Origin: Flavobacteriales bacterium
GTDB taxonomy: Bacteria; Bacteroidota; Bacteroidia; Flavobacteriales; BACL11
Reading direction: 5' to 3'
NCBI GenBank assembly: GCA_018695965.1
Contig: JABHQB010000016.1
Coordinates: 1 to 15,304, forward strand
DNA: 15,304 nucleotides
Below are positions 7,008-15,256 of the stretch, piece by piece (position 1 is the stretch's first letter; every line of letters starts with the position of its first letter). The notes beneath the pieces were generated by a model that saw nothing but the letters and a program-made list of their open reading frames with translations, did no database searches and was not told the origin of the DNA. Made by a program: the position numbers and the translations under genes.

Positions 7008-7957
7008 TGAAAAAGAGATTAGTCTTATTGTTTACATTGTTAACAATTGCTCTTGTTTCTTTTAATTTCCTTAGTACAGAGGAAAATACAGAGGATATAA
7101 AAGATAGCATTCATCAGAAAGAATTTAATTCTTATTTCAGAAGCTATACGATTACTACTCCTGATTCAATCGGTTTTGCTGAGGAATATACCCCGATTTA
7201 TGCAGCAGATATTTGGGAAAGGTATGATAAAGAAATTCATAAAAATGTGTATTGGCAATCTAACACTCTTTTCTATTTTAAAAGGGCAAATAAATATTTT
7301 CCAATTATTGAGTCTATCCTAAAGAAAAATAATATTCCTAATGACTTTAAATATTTGGCAATAATAGAAAGTGGACTAGAAAACGTTGTATCTCCAGCTG
7401 GTGCTACTGGTTTTTGGCAATTCATGAAAGGAACCGCAAAAGACAGAGGAATGGAAGTCAATTCAGAAGTTGATGAGAGGTATAATTTAGAAATATCTAC
7501 ACAAGCTGCATGTGATTATTTGCAAGATGCTTACGACAAATTTGGAAGTTGGACAATGGCAGCAGCCTCCTACAATGTTGGAATGAATGGATTACAAAGA
7601 AGAGTTACAGAACAAAATTCAAATAACTATTATGATCTATATCTGCCAATGGAAACTTCCAGATATGTTTTCAGATTATTAGCTATTAAGGAAATTTTTG
7701 AAAATAAAAGTAAATACGGCTTTGTATTAAGAGATCAAGATTTATACAAAAAGATTAAAACTGAAACTATCTCACTTTCGGAGAAAGATATTGATCTATT
7801 TGCTTATTCTGATAGTTTAGGAATCAATTATAAAATCCTGAAACAATTTAACCCTTGGATTAGAGATAAGAAGATAACAAATAAATCTAAAAAAACTTAC
7901 ACCATAATTATTCCAAAGAAACATGAGATAAATATCTTCAAGACAGAAGAGAACTAG
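7007..7957 (+). CDS. MltD-like lytic transglycosylase (SLT/GH23 domain) with a LysM-like tail
   Basis: This 316-residue protein is predicted to cleave the MurNAc-GlcNAc bond of peptidoglycan, forming 1,6-anhydro-MurNAc. Residues 1-23 are a signal peptide or membrane anchor (MKKRLVLLFTLLTIALVSF) without a clear lipobox. The SLT domain spans about 95-225: YLAIIESGLEN with catalytic Glu121, SPAGATGFWQFM at 129-140, the DERYN segment at 156-160 and AAASYNVGMNGL at 185-196, all standard for the MltD group. The C-terminal ~65 residues (ISLSEKDIDLFAY ... YKILKQFNPWI ... YTIIIP) resemble a single, diverged LysM-type glycan-binding repeat; E. coli MltD has two. It overlaps rfbC by one base, and its TAG is directly followed by the uvrA ATG. 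Its presence between rfbC and uvrA looks like operon packing rather than a shared pathway. Confidence 0.9.
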   Translation: MKKRLVLLFTLLTIALVSFNFLSTEENTEDIKDSIHQKEFNSYFRSYTITTPDSIGFAEEYTPIYAADIWERYDKEIHKNVYWQSNTLFYFKRANKYFPIIESILKKNNIPNDFKYLAIIESGLENVVSPAGATGFWQFMKGTAKDRGMEVNSEVDERYNLEISTQAACDYLQDAYDKFGSWTMAAASYNVGMNGLQRRVTEQNSNNYYDLYLPMETSRYVFRLLAIKEIFENKSKYGFVLRDQDLYKKIKTETISLSEKDIDLFAYSDSLGINYKILKQFNPWIRDKKITNKSKKTYTIIIPKKHEINIFKTEEN

Positions 7958-10774
7958 ATGAAAGAGGATAAAATAGAAGTCATTGGAGCTAGAGTACATA
8001 ATCTGAAAAATATTGACCTTTCTTTTCCTAGAAATAAGTTAGTTGTATTTACTGGTAAAAGTGGTAGTGGAAAATCATCACTAGCCTTTGACACTATTCA
8101 TGCAGAAGGACAAAGACGATACTTAGAAACTTTTAATGCCTATGCCAGACAATTCTTAGGAAATACAGAAAGACCTGATGTAGACAAAATCACTGGACTT
8201 AGTCCTGTTGTATCTATTGAACAAAAAACTACTAATAGGAACCCACGATCTACTGTTGGTACAATTACTGAAATCTACGATTATCTAAGGTTACTCTTTT
8301 CGAGAGCAGGAATTGCATACTCCTATAATACGGGAGAAAAAATGGTGAGATATACTGATGAAAAAATTGTTAATCTCATTCAAACAGATTGTAAAGATAA
8401 AAAAATCAGTATCCTATCTCCTATTATTCGTTCTAGAAAAGGACATTATAGAGATTTACTTAGAAAAACACTCAAAAAAGGTTATGTAAAAGTCAGAATT
8501 GATGGAGAAATTCGAGATATTATTCCTGGAATGAAATTGGATAGATATGTAACACATGATATAGAAATTGTAATTGATAGACTAACAGTTACAAAAAAAA
8601 ATAATAAACGAATTGTTTCATCCATAAAAACTGCTTTAAAAGATGGAGATGGTGTAATGATGGTTCTAAATCATGATACGAATGGAATCAGATATTTCAG
8701 TAAAAATATAATGTGCCCTACTACTGGAATTGCATACAAAAATCCGGAACCCAATAACTTCTCTTTCAATTCTCCAAAAGGAGCCTGCCAAGATTGTAAT
8801 GGTTTAGGTTTTCATAAAAAAGCAGATATTAAAAAAATAATACCTGATGATAAATTAAGTATTAACAGAGGAGCAATTGCAGCAATTGAAGGACAAAACT
8901 CAAAGTGGTTTTTAAAACAAATTGAGTCAATTGGTAAAAAATATAATTTTGATTTAACTACTCCAATAAAAGAAATAAAGAAAGAAGGAATGAATGCAAT
9001 CTTATACGGAATGCAGGAAAACTTCTTAGTAAAGCTAAAAAGTGCCGGGATTTCAAAAGAATATAAGATTCAGTTTGATGGGATAATTAATTTTATTGAA
9101 GATCAATCAAAATTATCTTATGTAAAATCAATTGCTAGATGGGCAAACAAGTATATGAGCGAATATCATTGCGAGAGTTGCGGAGGAAGTAGATTAAATA
9201 AAGAATCAACTAGTTATAAGTTAGGAAAGAAAAATATTAAAGAATTAAGTTCAATGGATATTTCAATGTTCTATTCTTGGGTAATTTCCATTGAGAAAGA
9301 CTTAAACGAACAACAGAAGAAAATTGCTTCTCAAATCTTAAAAGAACTAGAAAAAAGAACCAAATTTATATTAGATGTAGGTTTAGATTATCTTACATTA
9401 AACAGAAGTTCAAAAACACTTTCTGGAGGAGAATCTCAGAGAATCAGATTAGCTACTCAAATCGGATCACAGCTTACAAATGTATTATATATACTAGATG
9501 AACCAAGTATCGGACTACATCAGAGAGATAACCAAAAATTGATAAAATCCTTAAAAGAATTAAGAGATGTTGGTAATTCTGTAATTGTTGTAGAACACGA
9601 TAAGGAGATGATTTTAGAATCCGATTATGTAGTTGATCTAGGACCTGATGCTGGAGTTCATGGTGGAGAAATAACTTTCTCAGGATCATCTCAACAATTT
9701 GTAAAAGGGAGGAATCTCACTGCAGAATATATTAGCGGGAAACGAAACATTAAAACACCAAATAAAAGAAGAAAAGGAAATGGAAAAAAACTTATACTAA
9801 AGGGAGCTAAAGGAAATAATCTAAAAAATATAGATTTAGAAATTCCTTTAGGAACTCTTTGTTGTATTACTGGAGTTTCTGGAAGTGGAAAATCAAGTCT
9901 AATTAATAAAACCCTCTATCCTATTCTGAATAAATATTTCTTCAGAAGTGTACAAGAACCTCTTCCACATAATAAAATTATTGGAATTGAAAACATTGAT
10001 AAAGTAATTGAAGTAGATCAATCCCCAATTGGAAGATCACCTAGATCAAATCCCGCTACTTACAGTAATGTTTTCTCTCAAATCAGAAATCTTTACACTT
10101 CATTACCAGAAGCTAAAATTAGAGGATATAAATCTGGTAGGTTTTCTTTTAATGTGAGTAGTGGTAGATGTGAGGAGTGTAAAGGTGGTGGAATGAAAAC
10201 TATAGAAATGAATTTCCTACCTGATGTATTGATACATTGTGAAAATTGTAATGGTAAAAGATATAATAGAGAAACTTTAGAAATCAGATATAAAGGGAAA
10301 TCAATTTCTGATGTTTTGGATATGACAATAAATCATGCTGCGAGTTTCTTTGAAAAAATTCCTTTAATACACCGGAAAATAAAAACTTTACAAGATGTTG
10401 GTTTGGGATATGTCCGATTAGGACAATCAGCTACTACTCTATCTGGAGGTGAGGCTCAAAGAGTAAAACTAGCGTCTGAACTATCAAAAAGAAGTACTGG
10501 GAATACACTTTATATTTTAGATGAACCAACTACTGGATTACATTTTGAAGATATAAAGATTCTTTTAAAGGTTATCAATGTTCTAGTAGAACAAGGAAAT
10601 ACAGTAATTATTATTGAACACAATCTTGATGTAGTAAAAACTGCAGATTATATTATTGATATTGGCCCTGAAGGAGGAGAAAAAGGAGGTAGGATAATTT
10701 GTAACGGAACACCAGAATTAATCGTAAAGAATAAGGTTAGCTATACTGCAAAGTACTTAAAAGAAGAATTATGA
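7958..10774 (+). CDS. uvrA: UvrABC system protein A (excinuclease ATPase subunit)
   Basis: UvrA is the damage-sensing ATPase of nucleotide excision repair; its dimer loads UvrB at lesions. The 938-residue length is typical. Two ABC modules are complete: Walker A GKSGSGKS at 33-40 and GVSGSGKS at 639-646, and signatures LSGGESQRIRLA and LSGGEAQRVKLA, each followed by a Walker B ending LDEPSIGLH or LDEPTTGLH. Zinc sites: CESC at 405-408, and a full C-xx-C-x19-C-xx-C at Cys738/Cys741/Cys761/Cys764. In the first finger, Cys253, Cys277 and Cys280 are present but position 256 is Thr (CPTTG), so one of the four ligands known from E. coli is missing. The rest of that region (FSFNSPKGACQDCNGLG) is conserved, so the protein is probably functional. 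It starts directly after the transglycosylase stop and overlaps the LOG gene by four bases (ATGA). Confidence 0.97.
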   Translation: MKEDKIEVIGARVHNLKNIDLSFPRNKLVVFTGKSGSGKSSLAFDTIHAEGQRRYLETFNAYARQFLGNTERPDVDKITGLSPVVSIEQKTTNRNPRSTVGTITEIYDYLRLLFSRAGIAYSYNTGEKMVRYTDEKIVNLIQTDCKDKKISILSPIIRSRKGHYRDLLRKTLKKGYVKVRIDGEIRDIIPGMKLDRYVTHDIEIVIDRLTVTKKNNKRIVSSIKTALKDGDGVMMVLNHDTNGIRYFSKNIMCPTTGIAYKNPEPNNFSFNSPKGACQDCNGLGFHKKADIKKIIPDDKLSINRGAIAAIEGQNSKWFLKQIESIGKKYNFDLTTPIKEIKKEGMNAILYGMQENFLVKLKSAGISKEYKIQFDGIINFIEDQSKLSYVKSIARWANKYMSEYHCESCGGSRLNKESTSYKLGKKNIKELSSMDISMFYSWVISIEKDLNEQQKKIASQILKELEKRTKFILDVGLDYLTLNRSSKTLSGGESQRIRLATQIGSQLTNVLYILDEPSIGLHQRDNQKLIKSLKELRDVGNSVIVVEHDKEMILESDYVVDLGPDAGVHGGEITFSGSSQQFVKGRNLTAEYISGKRNIKTPNKRRKGNGKKLILKGAKGNNLKNIDLEIPLGTLCCITGVSGSGKSSLINKTLYPILNKYFFRSVQEPLPHNKIIGIENIDKVIEVDQSPIGRSPRSNPATYSNVFSQIRNLYTSLPEAKIRGYKSGRFSFNVSSGRCEECKGGGMKTIEMNFLPDVLIHCENCNGKRYNRETLEIRYKGKSISDVLDMTINHAASFFEKIPLIHRKIKTLQDVGLGYVRLGQSATTLSGGEAQRVKLASELSKRSTGNTLYILDEPTTGLHFEDIKILLKVINVLVEQGNTVIIIEHNLDVVKTADYIIDIGPEGGEKGGRIICNGTPELIVKNKVSYTAKYLKEEL

Positions 10775-11481
10775 ATAGAGAAGAGAAGAAAATTAGAAGA
10801 GCATTTGATCAGAAGAGTTGGAATGAGATAAAAACTAAAGATTCATGGCAAATATTTAAGATCATGTCAGAATTTGTTGAAGGATTTGATACAATGGGAA
10901 AAATAGGACCTTGTGTTTCTATCTTTGGTTCTTCAAGAACAACTGAGGAAAACCCTTATTACAAATTAGCGGAAGAGATAGCATATAAGCTTACACAAAA
11001 TGGATATGGAGTAATTACTGGAGGAGGTCCTGGAATTATGGAAGCTGCAAATAGGGGAGCGAAAAGAGGAGAAGGAAAATCTGTAGGATTAAATATTGAA
11101 CTTCCTTTCGAGCAATCTGCAAATCCATATATCGACAGTGATAAACTAATAAATTTTGATTATTTCTTTGTTAGAAAAGTAATGTTTATAAAATATGCTC
11201 AAGGTTTTATCGTATTGCCAGGTGGAGTGGGTACACTTGATGAACTATTTGAAGCAATCACTTTAATACAAACCAAGAAAATAGGAAAAATCCCAATTAT
11301 CTTGGTCGGCAAATCGTTTTGGGAAGGGCTAATTGACTGGATTAAAAAAACAATGTTATCAAAGGAAAAAAATATTAGTCCTGAAGATCTAGAGCTTTTT
11401 TCAGTAGTAGACACATCTGATGAAGCCTTAACTACTATTAATGATTTCTACACTAAATATGGTTTAAAACCTAATTTCTAA
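10771..11481 (+). CDS. LOG family protein (TIGR00730 type, putative nucleoside 5'-monophosphate phosphoribohydrolase)
   Basis: This 236-residue Rossmann-fold protein carries both signatures of the LOG/lysine decarboxylase-like family: GGGPGIMEAANRGA at 84-97 and PGGVGTLDELFEA at 150-162. The second is the phosphate-binding and catalytic motif. Characterised members release ribose 5-phosphate from cytokinin or purine nucleoside monophosphates. The old label 'lysine decarboxylase' is a misannotation for this family. The N-terminal ~40 residues are charged and helical, as in longer bacterial forms. The start overlaps the uvrA stop (ATGA), implying coupled translation, and the gene ends the rfbC-uvrA operon. 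Its substrate in this organism is inferred only. The 65-base gap downstream holds a candidate promoter for the next gene but no strong terminator. Confidence 0.9.
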   Translation: MNREEKKIRRAFDQKSWNEIKTKDSWQIFKIMSEFVEGFDTMGKIGPCVSIFGSSRTTEENPYYKLAEEIAYKLTQNGYGVITGGGPGIMEAANRGAKRGEGKSVGLNIELPFEQSANPYIDSDKLINFDYFFVRKVMFIKYAQGFIVLPGGVGTLDELFEAITLIQTKKIGKIPIILVGKSFWEGLIDWIKKTMLSKEKNISPEDLELFSVVDTSDEALTTINDFYTKYGLKPNF

Positions 11482-11490
11482 AAGAAATAG

Positions 11491-11518
11491 TTTGTTTTCT
11501 GATTTTTTAGTATTTTTA
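11491..11518 (+). promoter_or_regulatory. Candidate promoter for the SPOR-repeat outer membrane protein
   Basis: TTTG at 11491-11494 and TATTTTTA at 11511-11518 (one mismatch to TAnnTTTG) are separated by 16 bases, slightly shorter than the usual 17-23. They lie 28 bases before the ATG at 11547, in the 65-base gap after the LOG gene. This is reasonable but imperfect. Confidence 0.4.
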
Positions 11519-11546
11519 CGCCTTAGTATAAAACTAATTATTAATT

Positions 11547-13583
11547 ATGAAGAAAATATTTTTACTACTTACTTTATTTATATGCACACAGTCTTTTGCA
11601 CAAAACAGAAACTATGAGGTTCCTACAAAAGATGCTTTTCAACCTATGTTTTCAATTGGTTCTGGATATTACAATTCTCTAGGTGATATAAAAGGCCCTG
11701 AAGGAAATTATTTATTAGGAAATATGGGGATTAATACTGGGATTAGGGTAAATCTCTCTGAAGATCTAGATCTTTCATTCCTGTTTTCATCGAATGCAAA
11801 ATTACATGAAGAAGCTTCTCAAGATGAGAAATTTGAAACTGATCTTAATTCTATTGGTTTCAATTTAAATTATACTTTCAAAAATATTTCCAGAAATACC
11901 AAGATTTCACCATTTGCAACTTTTGGAGCACAATGGATGAACTACAGAACAACTATTAATAACTCCAATAAATCTCAAGAATCTGGAGTAAGTGTGCCAT
12001 TAGGAATGGGTATTGCTTTAGATGTCTCTGAAAGAATCCGATTTGATGTAGGAATGAATTATCACTTATCCTTTGCTGATATTGATCAGGCAACTGATTT
12101 AGAAAGTAACGATAATTTTACTGTAGTAAACTTTACTATTCATTATGATTTATTTACTCCAAAACCTGATGAATACAATGATTATGATGAGTCAAACTAT
12201 ACAAATATTAACTTTAAAGCTATGGATATTGAAGATCATGATCGAGATGGAATAGCTGATATTGTTGATAATTGTCCAAGCACACCAAGAGGAGTAAAGG
12301 TAGATGAATTTGGTTGTGCTTTTGATGGAGATAATGATGGAGTACCTAATTATATGGATGAAGAACTAAATACAAAAATAGGAGAGATTGTAAATGAAAG
12401 AGGAATACAACTTACAGATGAAGAATATCATAGTATGTATTCGGAATATGACGCTGCCTCAAGAGAATACGCTAAATTCTATAACGATTCTGAAATTAAG
12501 AGAGATAACTACAAAACAGTTAATGAATATTTGATTGCTAAAGCAAATGCTTTCAATGATAAATATAATCAAAGTAATATAGATCCTCCAAAAGGAAAAA
12601 GATATAAGGTGCAAATTGGCAGATTTGCTGATGATATACCAATATATCTACAAAACAAATTTCTAAGTTATGAAGACTTAGAAAGTATTCCTCAAGAAGA
12701 CGGAACATTTATTTATTGTGTTGGAGATTATGAAATTGTAGATGATGCTGAGAATAGACAAATGAATATTGAAGTAAAGGACAGATTATCAGAAACTGAG
12801 ATTATTGTTATGGAGAACGAAAAAACTTCCTATTATGTTTATCCTATTCAGGAGAAAGATGAGGAAGAAGATAAGGAAGTGGTTATTGTAGATAACACGG
12901 ACAATACAAACTCTATAAATAATACTGATTCTAATAGTATTAAAAACACTGAAGAATCTGAAACTATTGCCGATAATAAAGAGAAGGTTATTTACAGAGT
13001 TCAGGTAGGATTCTATAAAGAAGAACTTTCTGATAATATCTTTGAAGGATTAAATGTCACTTCAATAAGAGGGAATGGAGGAACTTATTATTATATTGGA
13101 TCATTTACAGAACATCAAGATGCTCTTATTAAATATTCTGAGATGAAAGCTAGAGGATTTAATGACGCTTTTATTGTTACATTTAAGAATGGAGAGAGAA
13201 TAAATATTAATAATGCTATAAAAACTGAAAGAAAAAATAAAACAAAAAGAAATAAAAGAACAAAAAAGAAGAAAGAGAAAAAAGAAACCATTAAAGAAGA
13301 GATTATAATTTCTGAAATTAGATTTATTGTACAAATTGGTGTTTGGGAAGGAGATTTAAATGAAGAAACACAAAATAAAATATCTTCAATAGGTAGAGTA
13401 AATAAAGTTCATGATAAGGGAATATTATACAAATATATTGCGGGAGAATATAATTCTTTAACAGACGCTGAATTCAGAAAATCAGAAGTTGCTCAAAATG
13501 GATTTACAGACGCTTTCATCTATGCTGAAAAAGATGGAGAAAGAATCCCTGTCAAACAAGCTCTTAGACTTTTAAATAAGTAA
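11547..13583 (+). CDS. Outer-membrane-type protein: barrel-like N-terminus, TSP3-like segment and three SPOR-like repeats
   Basis: This 678-residue exported protein has a signal peptide at 1-18 (cleavage after SFA, before Q19). Residues ~30-202 alternate polar and hydrophobic strands (e.g. NSIGFNLNYTF, RFDVGMNYHLSF, FTVVNFTIHYDLF), like the eight-stranded barrels of Bacteroidota OmpA-type proteins. Residues 230-270 are a calcium-binding-type TSP3 segment (DHDRDGIADIVDNCPSTP, then DGDNDGVPNYMDE). Instead of an OmpA peptidoglycan-binding domain there are three SPOR-like units: 352-424 (RYKVQIGRF), 482-558 (VIYRVQVGFY ... GFNDAFIV) and 591-676 (RFIVQIGVW ... GFTDAFIYA). The first is the most diverged. 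An Asn/Ser/Thr/Glu-rich linker (437-480) separates units 1 and 2, and a strongly basic Lys/Arg linker (559-583) separates units 2 and 3. SPOR domains bind denuded peptidoglycan glycans, so a role linking outer membrane to cell wall is inferred. The gene is monocistronic, closed by the hairpin at 13602-13632. Confidence 0.82.
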   Translation: MKKIFLLLTLFICTQSFAQNRNYEVPTKDAFQPMFSIGSGYYNSLGDIKGPEGNYLLGNMGINTGIRVNLSEDLDLSFLFSSNAKLHEEASQDEKFETDLNSIGFNLNYTFKNISRNTKISPFATFGAQWMNYRTTINNSNKSQESGVSVPLGMGIALDVSERIRFDVGMNYHLSFADIDQATDLESNDNFTVVNFTIHYDLFTPKPDEYNDYDESNYTNINFKAMDIEDHDRDGIADIVDNCPSTPRGVKVDEFGCAFDGDNDGVPNYMDEELNTKIGEIVNERGIQLTDEEYHSMYSEYDAASREYAKFYNDSEIKRDNYKTVNEYLIAKANAFNDKYNQSNIDPPKGKRYKVQIGRFADDIPIYLQNKFLSYEDLESIPQEDGTFIYCVGDYEIVDDAENRQMNIEVKDRLSETEIIVMENEKTSYYVYPIQEKDEEEDKEVVIVDNTDNTNSINNTDSNSIKNTEESETIADNKEKVIYRVQVGFYKEELSDNIFEGLNVTSIRGNGGTYYYIGSFTEHQDALIKYSEMKARGFNDAFIVTFKNGERININNAIKTERKNKTKRNKRTKKKKEKKETIKEEIIISEIRFIVQIGVWEGDLNEETQNKISSIGRVNKVHDKGILYKYIAGEYNSLTDAEFRKSEVAQNGFTDAFIYAEKDGERIPVKQALRLLNK

Positions 13584-13601
13584 TTATCAGCAAATACATT
13601 C

Positions 13602-13632
13602 AAAAAAAGGAGAACAATGTTCTCCTTTTTTT
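13602..13632. terminator. Perfect bidirectional intrinsic terminator
   Basis: A7 then GGAGAAC (13609-13615), loop AAT (13616-13618), GTTCTCC (13619-13625) and T7 form a 14-bp perfect stem ending in a T tract on both strands. It lies between the convergent SPOR-protein gene and rRNA methyltransferase gene and can end both transcripts. The TAA of the minus-strand gene (13631-13633) is partly inside the hairpin arm. Confidence 0.92.
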
Positions 13633-14785
13633 ATATCTGTTTGGAAGCTTTTTTACTTCCTTCATAAATATCAAATCTGACAAACCTACATTCTAATTTT
13701 CCATTAAATATTTTAATTTTTCTAGAAGGTTTAAGTCCTATCATTTTTAAGTTCTCTATATCAGAAGAAATTAACCACACCGTACATCCTTTATAATTAT
13801 GTTTAAGAGTGTCTCCTATTTTCTGATAAAACTCATTTATACCAATTCGTAATCTTTCCCCATAAGGAGGGTTAAAAACTACATGTGACCCTTGTTCTGC
13901 AGTAGATTCAAAAAAATCTTCCATCTTTATTTTGATATCATCTCTCATTAAAGCATTATTTATGTTTGATCTACATGCTCGTAATGACTTCTGAAAATTA
14001 TCTGCCCCAGAAACAACTCCATAATATTCTTTTTCTTTTTCAAGTGAAATATCCCTTATCTTCTCCCAAAGCTCATTATCAAAGTTCTTCCATCCTTCAA
14101 AACCAAATCTCTTTCGAAAAATATTCGCTGGAATATTATTAGCAATCATAGACGCTTCCACCAATATTGTTCCTGAACCGCACATTGGATCATGAAAATT
14201 ACTAATCTGATTCCAATCTGAAAGCAAGATTAAACCTGCTGCTAAAACCTCATTAATAGGAGCGTCAACTGAAGCGACTTTATAACCTCTTTTATGCAAT
14301 GAATATCCTGAACTATCTAATGAAATTACAAAACTATTTCCACGAACATGAACATTAATCTGAACGTTTGGAGCTGCTACATCTACATTTGGTCGTTTAC
14401 CACAGTTATCTCGAAATTTATCAGCAATAGCATCTTTTGTTTTTAAAGCGGTGTATTTACTATGAGAAAAAACATCCGAAACGCCAGAAGATTGAATTGC
14501 AAAAGTTTCATCCACACCAAAATATTGTTCCCAATTGTAATCATAAATTTTTCTATATAATTCTTGTTCATTTCTTGCTTTAAACTCAAAAATTGGTTTT
14601 AAAATCCTGATCGCTGTTCTCAGATTCAAATTTGCTTTATACATAAAACCTAAATCTCCTACAAATTCAACTGCCCTATTTAATATATGTATATTCTGAG
14701 CTCCTAAAGTATTTAACTCCTCTGCTAAAATTTCTTCTAGTCCAGACATGGTAGTAGCTACCATTTTATAATTCTGTTCTTTCAT
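13631..14785 (-). CDS. THUMP-domain class I SAM-dependent rRNA methyltransferase (RlmL-type, COG0116)
   Basis: This 384-residue protein matches the N-terminal, RlmL half of E. coli RlmKL, which makes m2G2445 in 23S rRNA; the RlmK half is absent, as is usual outside gammaproteobacteria. Residues ~1-60 are the ferredoxin-like start (MVATTMSGLEEILAEEL) and ~65-160 the THUMP RNA-binding domain (VQINVHVRGNSFVISLDSSG). The Rossmann methylase follows, with the SAM-binding DPMCGSGTILVEASMIA at 199-215, a PANIFRKRFGFEGW segment at 219-232 and catalytic NPPY at 305-308 (FNPPYGERL). NPPY explains older annotations as an N6-adenine DNA methylase; the RNA-guanine N2 activity is taken from the family. The start is uncertain: ATG at 14785 or Met8 at 14764, because a -7 box lies only 4 bases before 14785. 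It ends in the shared terminator. Confidence 0.9.
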   Translation of the reverse strand: MKEQNYKMVATTMSGLEEILAEELNTLGAQNIHILNRAVEFVGDLGFMYKANLNLRTAIRILKPIFEFKARNEQELYRKIYDYNWEQYFGVDETFAIQSSGVSDVFSHSKYTALKTKDAIADKFRDNCGKRPNVDVAAPNVQINVHVRGNSFVISLDSSGYSLHKRGYKVASVDAPINEVLAAGLILLSDWNQISNFHDPMCGSGTILVEASMIANNIPANIFRKRFGFEGWKNFDNELWEKIRDISLEKEKEYYGVVSGADNFQKSLRACRSNINNALMRDDIKIKMEDFFESTAEQGSHVVFNPPYGERLRIGINEFYQKIGDTLKHNYKGCTVWLISSDIENLKMIGLKPSRKIKIFNGKLECRFVRFDIYEGSKKASKQI

Positions 14786-14789
14786 ATTG

Positions 14790-14797
14790 CAAAGATA
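14790..14797 (-). promoter_or_regulatory. Putative -7 box (TATCTTTG) for the rRNA methyltransferase gene
   Basis: TATCTTTG followed by C on the minus strand fits TAnnTTTG. It ends 4 bases before the ATG at 14785, much closer than the 15-22 bases seen at other genes here. Initiation from it would give a nearly leaderless mRNA, or favour the internal ATG at 14762-14764. No -33 TTG is visible. Confidence 0.45.
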
Positions 14798-14830
14798 GAC
14801 GTTTATTAAGAAATGATTAAGATTCTAACT

Positions 14831-14861
14831 AAAAAAAGGTCTATCAAAAAATGATAGACCT
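14831..14861 (-). terminator. Intrinsic terminator of the tRNA-Glu-rpsT transcript
   Basis: On the minus strand AGGTCTATCA, a T5 loop and TGATAGACCT form a 10-bp perfect stem (arms 14852-14861 and 14837-14846) running into a T tract down to 14831. It starts 26 bases after the rpsT stop and insulates the methyltransferase gene downstream. Confidence 0.9.
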
Positions 14862-14887
14862 CTCCTTAAATAATAAGTAAAGCTAAA

Positions 14888-15142
14888 TTAAGACATTGCG
14901 TTTACTTGCTTTGTCAATTTCGATTTTAAGTTTGATGATTTATTCTTATGAATAATATTTCTTTTAGTTAATTTATCTATCATAGATGTAACTTTAGACA
15001 ATAAGGTTATAGCTTCTTTCTTAGTTTTCATATCTTGAAGTTTCTTTATAGCATTTCTAGTAGTCTTATGAAAATACTTATTTAATAATCTTCTTTTTTC
15101 AGTTTGTCTAATTCTCTTAATTGCAGATTGATGAGTTGCCAT
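14888..15142 (-). CDS. rpsT: 30S ribosomal protein S20 (bS20)
   Basis: This 84-residue, strongly basic protein begins MATHQSAIKRIRQTEKRRL, matching the bS20 N-terminus, and continues as a helical Lys/Arg-rich protein (NAIKKLQDM, LLSKVTSMIDKL, NIIHKNKSSNLKSKLTK). Length and motif order are normal for the family. bS20 binds 16S rRNA early in 30S assembly. The ATG at 15140-15142 lies 20 bases after the 3' end of tRNA-Glu, with no Shine-Dalgarno sequence and no separate promoter box in the gap. It is therefore probably made from a tRNA-mRNA co-transcript released by tRNA 3' processing. A strong hairpin terminator follows at 14831-14861. Confidence 0.97.
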   Translation of the reverse strand: MATHQSAIKRIRQTEKRRLLNKYFHKTTRNAIKKLQDMKTKKEAITLLSKVTSMIDKLTKRNIIHKNKSSNLKSKLTKQVNAMS

Positions 15143-15162
15143 ATTCTTTAATTTATATTATG

Positions 15163-15234
15163 TAGCCCGACGGAGAATCGAACTCCGGTTACATGGATGA
15201 AAACCATGCGTCCTAACCACTAGACGACCGGGCC
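15163..15234 (-). tRNA. tRNA-Glu (anticodon TTC)
   Basis: A 72-base cloverleaf on the minus strand. The acceptor stem GGCCCGG/TCGGGCT has wobble pairs at both ends. The D-arm contains AGTGGTTAG. The anticodon stem is CATGG/CCATG with loop TTTTCAT, giving anticodon TTC. The T-arm is CGGAG-TTCGATT-CTCCG. The discriminator is A, and CCA is not encoded (the next bases are CA then T), so it must be added by CCA-adding enzyme. Confidence 0.97.
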
Positions 15235-15256
15235 AGTTTTACCCAAAATTGGATTG

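Noticed and set aside
11474..11488. Possible terminator after the LOG gene (ATTTCT-AAA-AGAAAT)
   Set aside because: The stem is only six mostly A-T pairs, overlaps the stop codon and is not followed by a clean T tract.
13631..14785. DNA N6-adenine methyltransferase of a restriction-modification system, suggested by the NPPY motif
   Set aside because: The N-terminal THUMP domain and overall length fit the RlmL-type rRNA guanine methylases, and no restriction gene is adjacent.
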